From: Candidatus Cloacimonadota bacterium
Lineage (GTDB): Bacteria; Cloacimonadota; Cloacimonadia; JGIOTU-2
Assembly: GCA_030613025.1 (NCBI GenBank)
Contig: JAUWMT010000004.1
Span: 22,345-86,344 of the forward strand
Direction: 5' to 3'
DNA: 64,000 bases
In this document: positions 28,050 to 36,636 of the stretch, in pieces
Layout: every line of letters starts with the position of its first letter
Position numbering within the stretch: position 1 is the first letter of the stretch
The notes under the pieces: model-generated
The model's database searches: none
What the model saw: the letters and a program-made list of their open reading frames with translations, nothing else
What the model was told of the DNA's origin: nothing
Made by a program: the position numbers and the translations under genes

Positions 28050-31000
28050 AAAATATAGCATATATATTCTCGCTATTGTTTCTTTATTCTTCATCCTTCT
28101 GCACTGCTCGGATAAAACAAAAAAGCTTCTCATTTATGATGGTGATGTCCGAATCGAGTACTAAGGATGCACCGGCTGTTATGAGTGTATCAATGATTTT
28201 GAATGTCCACAGAATGCGATCATAAAAGATAATAAACACCTCACTGCGTATATTGATCCCGATAAATGTATTCAATGTATGAAGTGTATCGATGTCTTTA
28301 CCTGCAAAGAAAATGCGATCACAATTAAAAAGGATGTTATTGCGCCTTGTGAAATAAAGGATTTCTACACATGTTCGGATTCTGCAGGACGCCTAGAGAT
28401 CCAATTCACTGTTCCTGGTGATGATTCTACCGAGGGAAGGGCATATAACTATTCACTGATCATTACCTCGAATAATGACATTATTGAGTATGATTTTGAA
28501 GTGCCTATTCCTTCAGAAGCCAACACTTTGGAATATTGGCGGATTGATGATCTTCCTTTTAATGAAATCGTAACTGTAAAGCTCGATGCTTATGACGAAG
28601 TAGGTAATGAATCGGGAAGCGTGCAGGAAACACTTACTATTGCAGACGTTGATACTATTGCTCCTGCTGCGATAACGGATTTGGAATCCACTCCACAGCT
28701 TACAACAATAGAACTGCAATGGACATCCCCTGACGATGACGGATACAAAGGCAATGCAGTTTCCTATGAGATAAAAAAAGCCGAGCAGTATATAACTGAA
28801 GAGATTTGGCAGGATGCAGAAATTTTGAATAATGTCCCCATTCCGGGAGAGCCCAATACTCTTCAAACCTTTGTGGTAGATGACAGTCTCGTGCAGGATA
28901 TTATATATTATTTTGCGATAAAAACCACCGATGATTCCGGGAATATTTCAGAACTTTCGAATTGTACATATAATGAAATCATTGGTGATACCATACAACC
29001 CGCTACGATAACCGATCTCGAGGTAACCTCAACAGGCATTTACACCGTGCATATTCGCTGGACTGCCCCGGGAGATGACGGCTTGGAGGGATCTGCCGAA
29101 TACTATGTGATCAAAATTGCACAGGATGTGATAACTGAAGACAATTGGAGTTCTATTGAAGAGTATGCCAATACAATTATTCCTCAATCTGCAGGAGGTA
29201 CGGAGAATTTCCTCTTCGATGGTCTTGAAGGAAATACAGAATATTATATTTCCATAAAAGCTGTAGATGAAATTGGAAATATATCCGGGCTTTCAAATGT
29301 TGTACAAGCGGTTACACAGGAACTTCCCGACGAGACGCCGCCAAATCCTATTAGCGATCTTGCAGCAGAAGAATCAGAGACGGAAATCACCCTATCATGG
29401 ACAGCACCCGGCGATGATGGGAACGTGGGTACAGCTTCATTTTATGTGTTGAAATATAGTGAAGAGTTCATCACTTCCGATAACTGGAGCGCAGCACTAA
29501 CTCTGCCAAACGCACCGATTCCCGAAGAATCCGGCTCAGTACAGGAATATGTAGTGAACGAGCTCAATTCCGGGATTGAATATTATTTTGCGATCCGATC
29601 TTATGATGATGTGTTGAATATTTCTGATTTATCGAATGTGGTTTCTGCATCTCTCCTTCAGGACACAACTCCGCTGGCAGATATAACCGATCTGCAGGCA
29701 GAATCAGCAGAAACCGAAATCGTCTTACAATGGTCAGCACCCGGTGATGATGGAGATGTCGGAACTGCAACCTTATATGATTTACGGTATTCTTTGGTGG
29801 TTATTTCAGAAGCGAACTGGCAGGATGCGACAATGATCGACGATGTGCCCGACCCTCTTCCCGCAGGCACAGTTCAGTCATATGTTTTTAATGACGGCTC
29901 CGTAGGAACGGACTATTTCTTTGCTATAAAATCTATAGATGATAACGAAAATGTTTCGGGAATATCAAATGTAGTGACAGGTCAGATTCTTGGAGATATT
30001 AATCCTCCGTCTGCCGTTCAAGACCTCTCAGCGAATGCAACCGAAGAGACCATTACACTTAGGTGGACAGCGCCCGGCGATGATGGGAATATCGGGACTG
30101 CTCAATCCTATGATATCAGATATAGCACAGAACAGCTTGATGATACAAATTGGGATGATGCAATTCAGTGCGATGACGAGCCGGCACCGTTGCTTTCCGG
30201 AACAGAGCAGCAATATGTATTAAACAATTTAATACCAGGAGAAATATATTATTTCGGCTTGAAAACTGCTGATGAGAATGGAAATATTTCACTCCTTTCA
30301 AATGTTGTTTCGTCAGCACTGTTACAGGATACCACACCCCCGGCAGCTATTGATGATCTTTTAATCATAAATGTTTCATCCTACTCAATTCAGATTCGGT
30401 GGACTGCGGTTGGTGATGATGGTAATGAGGGAACTGCGGATTCCTATGTAATTAAGATAAATAACGAAGAAATAAATGACAGCAATTGGGAAAGCATTCC
30501 TGAATATGATCAGAATATCACACCACAGCAATCGGGTATGGAAGAAACATTACTTATTTCGCAGATACAGCCGGAGACTGAATATTATATCGGCATGAAA
30601 GTGTTCGATGAAGCACAGAATATTTCCGGTCTCTCAAATATTGTAAATGCTACTACAACTGCGACCCTTGATACTATCCCGCCTGCACAAATTACCGATC
30701 TGTCAGCCAATTCAACAGAAATAGATATCACACTTTCCTGGACAGCAGTTGGCGATGATGGGGATGAAGGATTAGCTGCACTTTATGAGATGAAAAGAAA
30801 TACAGAAACGATCACGCCGGAGAATTGGGATGCATCCGAACTTTTATCGAACCTACCTTTGCCTGCAGAACCCGGAACGATACAGTCTTACGTAGTCACA
30901 GACGCAGAACCCGGGCAAACCTATTATTTTGCACTCATAACCTATGATGATGCGTCAAATGCTTCATTGATTTCCAATAATGCCTCGGGCGCTCTTCTTC

Positions 31001-32532
31001 AGGATACTATCCCGCCTGCACAAATTACTGATCTGTCAGCCAATTCAACAGAAATAGATATCACACTTTCCTGGACAGCACCCGGCGATGATGGGAATAC
31101 CGGAACTGCCGAGTCCTACGATATGCGTTATGCTTTAGAAGAGATCACAGAAACAAACTGGCAAAACGCAATTGTAATTAATGATGTGGCGGCACCTTCT
31201 TCGGCAGGAACCGTCCAATCCTATATTTTTGATGATGGACCTATCGCACTTGATCTATTCTTTGCGATCAAGACAACGGATGAAAACAGCAATGAGTCCG
31301 GGCTATCAAATGTGGTATCGGGACAAATTCTTGGTGATCTCACACCCCCTTCAGCAGTTAACAACCTTATCATTACTAATGTCACATATGAAAGTATGAC
31401 GCTTTCATGGACAGCAGTCGGAGACGATGGTCTCTCGGGTACTGCATCAGAATATGTAATAAAAATCCATACTGAAGAAATTACAGAGCAGAACTGGAAT
31501 TCAATTCCGGAATATTCTCAAAACATGACACCCCAGCCATCCGGTTCATTAGAAATGCTGCAGGTTGAAAATCTTTCACCCGAGACTGAATATTTTGCAG
31601 CGATGAAAGTCCTTGATGAGAATCAGAATATTTCCGAGCTCTCAAATGTGCCGAATGCCACTACACTTGAAGAGCCGGATATTATTCCTCCGGATGCGAT
31701 TACCGATCTGGATAGTGAAGCCGATGAAACTACGATCACATTGAGCTGGACTGCACCGGGAGATGATGGCAGCACCGGAACTGCTGCGTTTTATGAAATT
31801 CGAAGATCAGAAGAGCTGATCACAGAAGCGAACTGGTCTGATGCGACACTTCTCGATAACCCACCTTCACCTCAACCTGCTGGAACTGTGCAATCCTATG
31901 ATGTGACAGGTTTGGCAAGCGGGATCGTCTATTATTTTGCAATAAAAACCTTTGATGATGCAATGAATGTATCTGATCTTTCAAATGTCATTTTTGATAT
32001 GCTCGAAGAAGATACTACTCCACCTGCACAGATCACCGATCTTATGGTTATAACTGGTTATGCAATTAATAATTCCACGATAAAGATCCAATGGACAGCA
32101 CCCGGTGATGATGGCAACGTTGGAACTGCCGATCATTATGAGATACGCTATGCAACCTTTGAAATAAATGAATTGAATTGGGGTTCAGCTCAAATATATC
32201 CAATTCCTCCCACTCCTCAACCTGCAGGAACGATTCAGACATGTAGCGTTACGGGATTGAGCGCTGCAACGATTTATTACTTTGCAATTAAAGCATATGA
32301 TGAAAATAATAATGCAGGCAGTGCTTCGAATTCGCCCAGCGGAAAAATTGTTTATCAAATCAATGCAGGTCCCTGCAATGGTTGTGGTAACTGCGTGAGT
32401 CATTGCCCGGAAAATGCGATCACAGATCATGGCTCCTATGCATCCATTGATCCGGATTTGTGTGTAGCTTGCGGCGTTTGCGTCAATTGGTGCCCGAGAA
32501 ATGCAATTCATTTGTATGTGGTGAGTTATTAA
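28036..32532 (+). CDS. Giant lipoprotein: ferredoxin domain, 12 FN3-like modules, ferredoxin domain; interrupted by an in-frame TAA
   Basis: From the ATG at 28036 (overlapping the previous gene by 14 bases) the frame encodes MKKSKKYSIYILAIVSLFFI then LLHC, a lipoprotein-like signal. A TAA occurs at 28162-28164, codon 43. The same frame resumes directly with GCTGCYECINDFECP and CIQCMKCIDVFTC, a di-cluster ferredoxin domain, and stays open to 32532. The next in-frame ATG is 28279, in the middle of the second cluster motif, giving a 1417-residue product with no export signal. Twelve ~111-residue fibronectin-III-like modules follow, then a second di-cluster domain (CNGCGNCVSHCP, CVACGVCVNWCP). 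I think the full gene starts at 28036 and the TAA is a point mutation, a sequencing error or a recoding site. Confidence 0.8.
28339..32352 (+). repeat. Array of 12 tandem fibronectin-III-like modules (about 333 bp each)
   Basis: Modules 2-12 each open with a D-x-x-P-P-A-x-I-x-D-L pattern, continue with WTAPGDDG, and close with YYFAIK...NxSxLSNV. Module 1 is degenerate. The modules fall into types. Modules 3, 7 and 10 share YVIKI and the EYxxNxTPQxSG stretch. Modules 4, 8 and 11 share YDDxxN. Modules 5 and 9 share GTVQSY and end GQILGD. This points to copying of three-module blocks. The starts of modules 8 and 9 (30670 and 31003, exactly 333 bases apart) are almost identical over roughly 75 bases, so one copying event looks recent. 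The modules would form an extended rod between the two ferredoxin ends. Confidence 0.85.
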
Positions 32533-32781
32533 ATGAAGACAAAAAAGAGAAAATCAATCATAATAGTCATTGCTGTTTTGGCGATTATGCTGGTGATCAT
32601 TGCTGCAACAGAATCGAAACCAATTGTGTGGAAAGAGAGTTGCACCGGATGTGGAGACTGTGCAAATTACTGTCCTGTAAATGCGATTAAAGTGATAAAT
32701 GGCAAAGCAGTCATCGATCATGAAAGGTGCGTCAACTGCAAGTTGTGTATCACCACCTGCACATTTGGAGCGCTTGAATAG
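32533..32781 (+). CDS. Membrane-anchored exported ferredoxin, two [4Fe-4S] motifs
   Basis: 82 residues. It has a basic start (MKTKKRK) and one hydrophobic helix (SIIIVIAVLAIMLVIIAA) with no obvious cleavage site or lipobox. The small ferredoxin domain has motifs CTGCGDCANYCP and CVNCKLCITTC. The second motif lacks the usual Pro after its last Cys. The helix should anchor the clusters on the periplasmic face of the inner membrane. The start codon follows the giant gene's stop codon directly, and the next ferredoxin gene starts two bases after this one's stop. Likely an electron relay in the same chain. Confidence 0.85.
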   Translation: MKTKKRKSIIIVIAVLAIMLVIIAATESKPIVWKESCTGCGDCANYCPVNAIKVINGKAVIDHERCVNCKLCITTCTFGALE

Positions 32782-32782
32782 T

Positions 32783-33028
32783 ATGAAAAAATTAGTACGA
32801 ATTTTGATATTCATAATCTGCGTACTTATACTCTTCTGGGGGTGTAAAAATTTTATCGGTATCAAGTACACGGTTGATGAAGCAAGCTGTATCGGTTGCG
32901 GTCGCTGCTATGATGCCTGTCCTCATAATGCAATATTTTATAATGCGGGAAAAGCAGTCATAATTCAGAGCAAATGCAAACAGTGCGGACTGTGTGTGCC
33001 CGTATGTCCTAATGATGCGATCCATTAA
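32783..33028 (+). CDS. Lipoprotein ferredoxin, two [4Fe-4S] motifs
   Basis: The open frame reaches back to 32699, inside the previous gene, but the ATG at 32783 starts directly with a lipoprotein signal (MKKLVRILIFIICVLILFWG then C), so I start there (81 aa). The mature part is a compact di-cluster ferredoxin with CIGCGRCYDACP and CKQCGLCVPVCP. The lipobox (LFWGC) suggests lipid anchoring, with no Asp at +2, so the outer membrane is possible under E. coli-like sorting rules. It is separated by 6 bases from the outer-membrane barrel gene. Confidence 0.86.
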   Translation: MKKLVRILIFIICVLILFWGCKNFIGIKYTVDEASCIGCGRCYDACPHNAIFYNAGKAVIIQSKCKQCGLCVPVCPNDAIH

Positions 33029-33034
33029 GAGTCT

Positions 33035-34198
33035 ATGAAGAAATATTTTCTTTTTATCATACTATTTCTCATTGCACAAATCTTATATGCAGAAGTGCAG
33101 CTTTCTTATGATTTTACATATGATGAGAGTGAAGGTGTTAGTCATAGGATCGCTTCGTATATAACCACACTCTCACAATCGTGGCTTATTGAAAATATCA
33201 CAAACGGCTCATTTCATCCTGAAGCTGATAAAGAAAAGCAGAATGATGATACACAATATTATTTATTGAATTACATCAGGAACAAAATTATTGCAAGTCA
33301 CTTTTCTGATAATTATATCATCTCTGCATATCTTTCGGGAGAGTATGATTTTGGGAAAAATATTAAGACCAATATTGCAGGATTGCCCTATCAATATACA
33401 CTTCAGCACGGACTTTATCCAGGTTTCAGGGCAAATTATACATATTCAAATCTTGAAACGGATCTTTCTGTGGATTACGACTCAAAAAAATTCAGATATG
33501 AAACTGCCGACAGCACCGAAGAATATTACACTGAGGCAAATGTTCAGGGAAGGATTAAAACCTCACTTTCATTATCCAATCCGCTAAAAGCATACTTCGA
33601 AGCGTATCATTATAATGACTTGAATGAAAGCAGCCAATTTGATTATTCCCAATTATTTGCCGGCTTATCTTTTGATAAAAAGCTCAATCATATTCATTAT
33701 CTCAGCATGGATGTTGCTGGTGGATACTCGGATATAGATTCGTTATTCCCTTATACTTTCCGCTCTGAAGCACGGTTGACAAGCAAGTTCATTCATAACT
33801 GGATGATGGTCACTAAACTTTCTTATGATGTGTGGGCAAACAAAGAAATTGATGGGATTTATGTCGGAAAGCATTTTGCCGAACTGCTTGTTCAGAAGAA
33901 TTTCTCGTTCACGCCAAATAATGAGGTGAGCAAACTGCAACTATCAGCAGCACATTATTTTCTGAATAATTATACTTTATTGAAAACAAAACTGGAATTT
34001 TATATCAAAAAAATGATGTTCTCGATTTCCTACAGACGATATATTGGCAAGAACTCGCCTTATGATAATAAATTCATCGGGAAGATTTGCTATCCTATTT
34101 TCTCCAATGTTCGGTTATCCTATAGCTATCATTTTCAGGATAATCATGTGATTCCTGAAGTCAATGCTCATTCATGCGGGATCGATGTATTCTTTTAG
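33035..34198 (+). CDS. Predicted outer-membrane beta-barrel protein of the ferredoxin cluster
   Basis: 387 residues. A signal peptide (MKKYFLFIILFLIAQILYA) is followed by many alternating-polarity strands with aromatic girdles (VQLSYDFTYDES, YIISAYLSGEYDFG, KAYFEAYHYNDLNE, LSYSYHFQDNHVI). It ends near a terminal Phe-Phe, as expected of outer-membrane barrels. No cysteine cluster motif. No named family recognised. Being embedded between exported ferredoxin genes and the CcdA-like gene, it may house or contact the ferredoxins at the outer membrane, comparable in principle to MtrB/PioB sheaths of cytochrome conduits. That comparison is inference. Confidence 0.72.
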   Translation: MKKYFLFIILFLIAQILYAEVQLSYDFTYDESEGVSHRIASYITTLSQSWLIENITNGSFHPEADKEKQNDDTQYYLLNYIRNKIIASHFSDNYIISAYLSGEYDFGKNIKTNIAGLPYQYTLQHGLYPGFRANYTYSNLETDLSVDYDSKKFRYETADSTEEYYTEANVQGRIKTSLSLSNPLKAYFEAYHYNDLNESSQFDYSQLFAGLSFDKKLNHIHYLSMDVAGGYSDIDSLFPYTFRSEARLTSKFIHNWMMVTKLSYDVWANKEIDGIYVGKHFAELLVQKNFSFTPNNEVSKLQLSAAHYFLNNYTLLKTKLEFYIKKMMFSISYRRYIGKNSPYDNKFIGKICYPIFSNVRLSYSYHFQDNHVIPEVNAHSCGIDVFF

Positions 34199-34201
34199 AT
34201 T

Positions 34202-35200
34202 ATGCTAAAAACACTTGCAGAGGGATTCATGCTTGGGCTCGCAACCGGTTCTGTTTGTCTTGTAACCTGTACTCCCATATATTTGCCATATCTGCTTTCT
34301 GAAGAACGCAGGTTGATAAAAAGTATTGGTGTTGTCGCAGAAATTTCTGTCGGAAGATTTTTTTCTTACATTGCCTTTGGTGCTATTGCCGGTTATGTAG
34401 GCGCGAATATTTCACAGATAAATAGAACAATTTTTACTTCAATTGCATACGTTCTGCTTTCGGTTTATTTAATTCTAAATGCAGTTCGTGCACGTCAGCA
34501 CGATAAGAAATGTCATATTTCAAAATTTGCAAATATTACAAAAAGTGCCTTTATCCTGGGAATTCTTACCGGAATAAGTTTCTGTCCCGCATTTCTAATT
34601 GCTCTTTCCAAAGCAGTAAATCTTGGGGGAGTGGTAAGCGGCATGATGCTTTTTCTCGGATTTTTTGCAGGTACGACGCTCTATCTAATACCAATTGCAT
34701 TTATCGGTCTGCTATCACGAATTCAGATAATGAAAAAGATCGGACAGGTTGCTTCTCTGGTCATAGCAGCATGGTTTATTTTCAGTGGTATAAGAGGATT
34801 GATCCAACTAAATAAGCAACATAGCTACGCAGAAATCCAGCTAAAAGGCAATGAGCGGTTAGTAGATGTCTTTGCACCTGATCAACAAATAATAATTTTA
34901 TCTTCTGATGAAGATGCTGAGTATTTTATGTCTTTGCAGGATTCCTTTAAACTACGAAATAAACAACATGTCCTTTTTCTGCAGAATAACGCAGAATCTG
35001 CGGATTCATTACTAAAATACGAAAAGAGTATCGTGTTTTATGATAAGGGAATTGATGATGAAAAATTCAAATCCCTTCTTCATAATTTTGATGTATTTTA
35101 TATAGAAAAAAAATATCCGATCAGCCGAATGCTAACTTTTTTGAATAAATTTACCTTTAAGACAGAAACAACGCTTCAGTGGGATTTCAAAGAAAAGTAA
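34202..35200 (+). CDS. CcdA/DsbD-like (or TauE/SafE-like) membrane protein
   Basis: 332 residues with six or seven hydrophobic segments in the first ~205. It has paired membrane cysteines near VCLVTCTPIYLPYLL (Cys19, Cys23) in helix 1 and SFCPAFLIALSKAV (Cys128) in helix 4. This symmetric placement resembles CcdA and the DsbD core, which carry reducing power from cytoplasmic thioredoxin to the periplasm. Residues about 205-332 form a soluble C-terminal domain with no cysteine, so it is not an active thioredoxin. It starts 3 bases after the barrel gene and ends the train. It could keep ferredoxin cysteines reduced during cluster assembly outside the cytoplasm. That role is inference. Confidence 0.75.
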   Translation: MLKTLAEGFMLGLATGSVCLVTCTPIYLPYLLSEERRLIKSIGVVAEISVGRFFSYIAFGAIAGYVGANISQINRTIFTSIAYVLLSVYLILNAVRARQHDKKCHISKFANITKSAFILGILTGISFCPAFLIALSKAVNLGGVVSGMMLFLGFFAGTTLYLIPIAFIGLLSRIQIMKKIGQVASLVIAAWFIFSGIRGLIQLNKQHSYAEIQLKGNERLVDVFAPDQQIIILSSDEDAEYFMSLQDSFKLRNKQHVLFLQNNAESADSLLKYEKSIVFYDKGIDDEKFKSLLHNFDVFYIEKKYPISRMLTFLNKFTFKTETTLQWDFKEK

Positions 35201-36007
35201 TTACAGATACTGCATCATATCTTTATTTTTGACTTGTCCGTAAAGTTCGATATAGGGCTTCACCGGACTTGAAATGATCTTTGGGAATAGCACTTCTTCG
35301 ATCTGGAAGAAACCGGCAGACTGCGACATTTCTATCAAAATTTTAATAGGTTTCTTATCTCCCGGAAGAATATTCACTTTTTGAATCGAGCTTGCTGAAT
35401 ACTTGTGAATATCTCCTACTCGCGGTTGCTGAGATAGGAGTGTGGTGATGCGTGAGCGACCTTTTTCCATATCACAGCCATCACCGATAAGAACAAGACC
35501 TGCTTCAAGAGAATATATCTTTTCTGAAGCCATGTGTCCGAAAATGCCTTCTATGATCATTGCTTTCAAAATTGTTTTTTTGTGGATGTTATCCTTATAA
35601 ACTGTGTCGAGAATACGCCGGATGATCGGTTCGGCAAAGATAATTCCAATAATCTCATGATGATCACGAGTAGCGGTCATGCCTACGTCATGAAGCAGTG
35701 ATGCGGTCAATACGCATACTTCACTATCCTCATAAGTGCCCAGTTTTTCAGATTCAAGATTGAGCTTAATGCCTGCACCATGAAGCAGATCGAACATGAT
35801 GAGTGCATTCAAGGCGGCAGTTCTCATGTGAACGGGACCGTGATCATTGAAACCGAGACGCTTTATGGAAACAGTATTTGCATAGTCCTGAAGCGCTTGT
35901 ATCTCAGGATCATTAAAAATATAGTTCGCTACTTTGGTGGATTTTCCTTCAAGGTGAGAGAGAATTGCTTTTTCAAGAGCAATTTGTTTATGAGTTTTCT
36001 TAAACAT
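35201..36007 (-). CDS. HD-domain phosphohydrolase
   Basis: 268 residues. Metal-binding residues of the HD superfamily are visible: HGPVHMRTAALNALIMF, then ASLLHDVGMTATRDHHEIIG (the His-Asp doublet and following histidines). No HD-GYP signature (HHE..DGxGYP) is present, so it is not an obvious cyclic-di-GMP enzyme. Nucleotide or phosphate-ester hydrolysis is likely, with unknown substrate. It converges directly on the CcdA-like gene, their stop codons being adjacent, and marks the end of the ferredoxin locus. Confidence 0.85.
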   Translation of the reverse strand: MFKKTHKQIALEKAILSHLEGKSTKVANYIFNDPEIQALQDYANTVSIKRLGFNDHGPVHMRTAALNALIMFDLLHGAGIKLNLESEKLGTYEDSEVCVLTASLLHDVGMTATRDHHEIIGIIFAEPIIRRILDTVYKDNIHKKTILKAMIIEGIFGHMASEKIYSLEAGLVLIGDGCDMEKGRSRITTLLSQQPRVGDIHKYSASSIQKVNILPGDKKPIKILIEMSQSAGFFQIEEVLFPKIISSPVKPYIELYGQVKNKDMMQYL

Positions 36008-36150
36008 AATAAGTTATCTTTTCCATTTATTTTTTTCATTGATAGTTTAGTGTTTATGCAAATCGTGTCAATAAGATTGTGATGAGTAAGTGCTATATTT
36101 AAAAAAATGGTTCCTTTTATTTATAAGTAGGTCGATATACTTAAAATCTG

Positions 36151-36181
36151 AATATCCAATATCCAACACGGAATATCCAAT
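36151..36181. repeat. 31-base inverted-repeat arm, left copy
   Basis: This arm, containing AATATCCAATATCCAACACG, has its exact reverse complement at 36567-36597. The pair brackets a decayed four-helix-bundle gene. Each arm is itself built from repeated ATATCCAA words. Confidence 0.85.
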
Positions 36182-36548
36182 ATCCATCTCCCGTAATAAA
36201 GGGGACAATTTTGTTGAAGGTTGAATTAATTTTGCCTTTACTATTATCTTCAACCACAATTCGGTTACCTTGCGGATGGTTGAAAACCTCCGCAATGGTA
36301 ATCCGCTCACAACCATTGCGAAGATCAAGACCATTCGCAAGGTTTCAGAGTGTTTCAGCACTTTGTGCCTCTCCGTAATTTGGAGCAGGTGAAATTCCGC
36401 TTAGTATTTGAGAAAAGATGTGTTTACCTTCTTTTGTTTCAGGTAGCTGTTCAGAAACGTTAATAATTTTAACCGCATAATCACTAAGACGTTCCTGCAA
36501 GTTGAACTTCTTTTACTTTTTCTCTTTATTCTTTTCTTTCTCACTCAT
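36180..36548 (-). pseudogene. Broken four-helix-bundle (23S rRNA intervening-sequence-type) protein gene
   Basis: The minus-strand frame from the ATG at 36548 reads MSEKEKNKEKK, a stop (TAA at 36513-36515), then KKFNLQERLSDYAVKIINV and ISPAPNYGEAQSAETL, ending at 36345. That is the N-terminal half of the S23/four-helix-bundle family, which has a typical length of about 115-125 residues. The C-terminal part (ELWLKIIVKAKLIQPSTKL) continues in another frame around 36190-36262, on the other side of a hairpin element. So the gene has a premature stop and is split by a repeat. These small proteins of unknown function are scattered as mobile-like genes in many genomes. Confidence 0.75.
36267..36343. 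repeat. Hairpin repeat element inserted in the four-helix-bundle gene
   Basis: Left arm 36267-36299 (from ACCTTGCGGATGGTT to CGCAATGGT) and right arm 36312-36343 (ACCATTGCG to TTCGCAAGGT) form an imperfect inverted repeat about 33 bases long around a 12-base loop. The left arm matches 11697-11730. Size and shape suit a small non-autonomous interspersed hairpin. No transposase is nearby. Confidence 0.7.
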
Positions 36549-36566
36549 TTATTTTTTTCCTTCATT

Positions 36567-36597
36567 ATTGGATATTCCGTGTTGGATATTGGATATT
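36567..36597. repeat. 31-base inverted-repeat arm, right copy
   Basis: Exact reverse complement of 36151-36181 (contains ATTGGATATTCCGTGTTGG). It lies just upstream of the four-helix-bundle pseudogene start and about 40 bases from the end of the DNA methyltransferase gene. Confidence 0.85.
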
Positions 36598-36636
36598 ATT
36601 AACTTAACCACTCAATTCTCAAAAGAGTTAAAAAAA

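Noticed and set aside
28339..32352. CRISPR-like regular repetition
   Set aside because: The 333-base period is protein module repetition in an open frame, with diverged copies.
36068..36361. Minus-strand 97-residue open frame
   Set aside because: It translates through the hairpin repeat, the tail of the four-helix-bundle gene and the inverted-repeat arm (GYSVLDIGYSDF), so it is a by-product of repeats and not a gene.
36151..36597. GATATT-rich inverted repeats as EcoRV-related control sites
   Set aside because: The words are GATATT and ATATCC, not GATATC, and such ATATCCAA repeats look like generic dispersed elements. Proximity to the EcoRV-type genes is probably coincidence.
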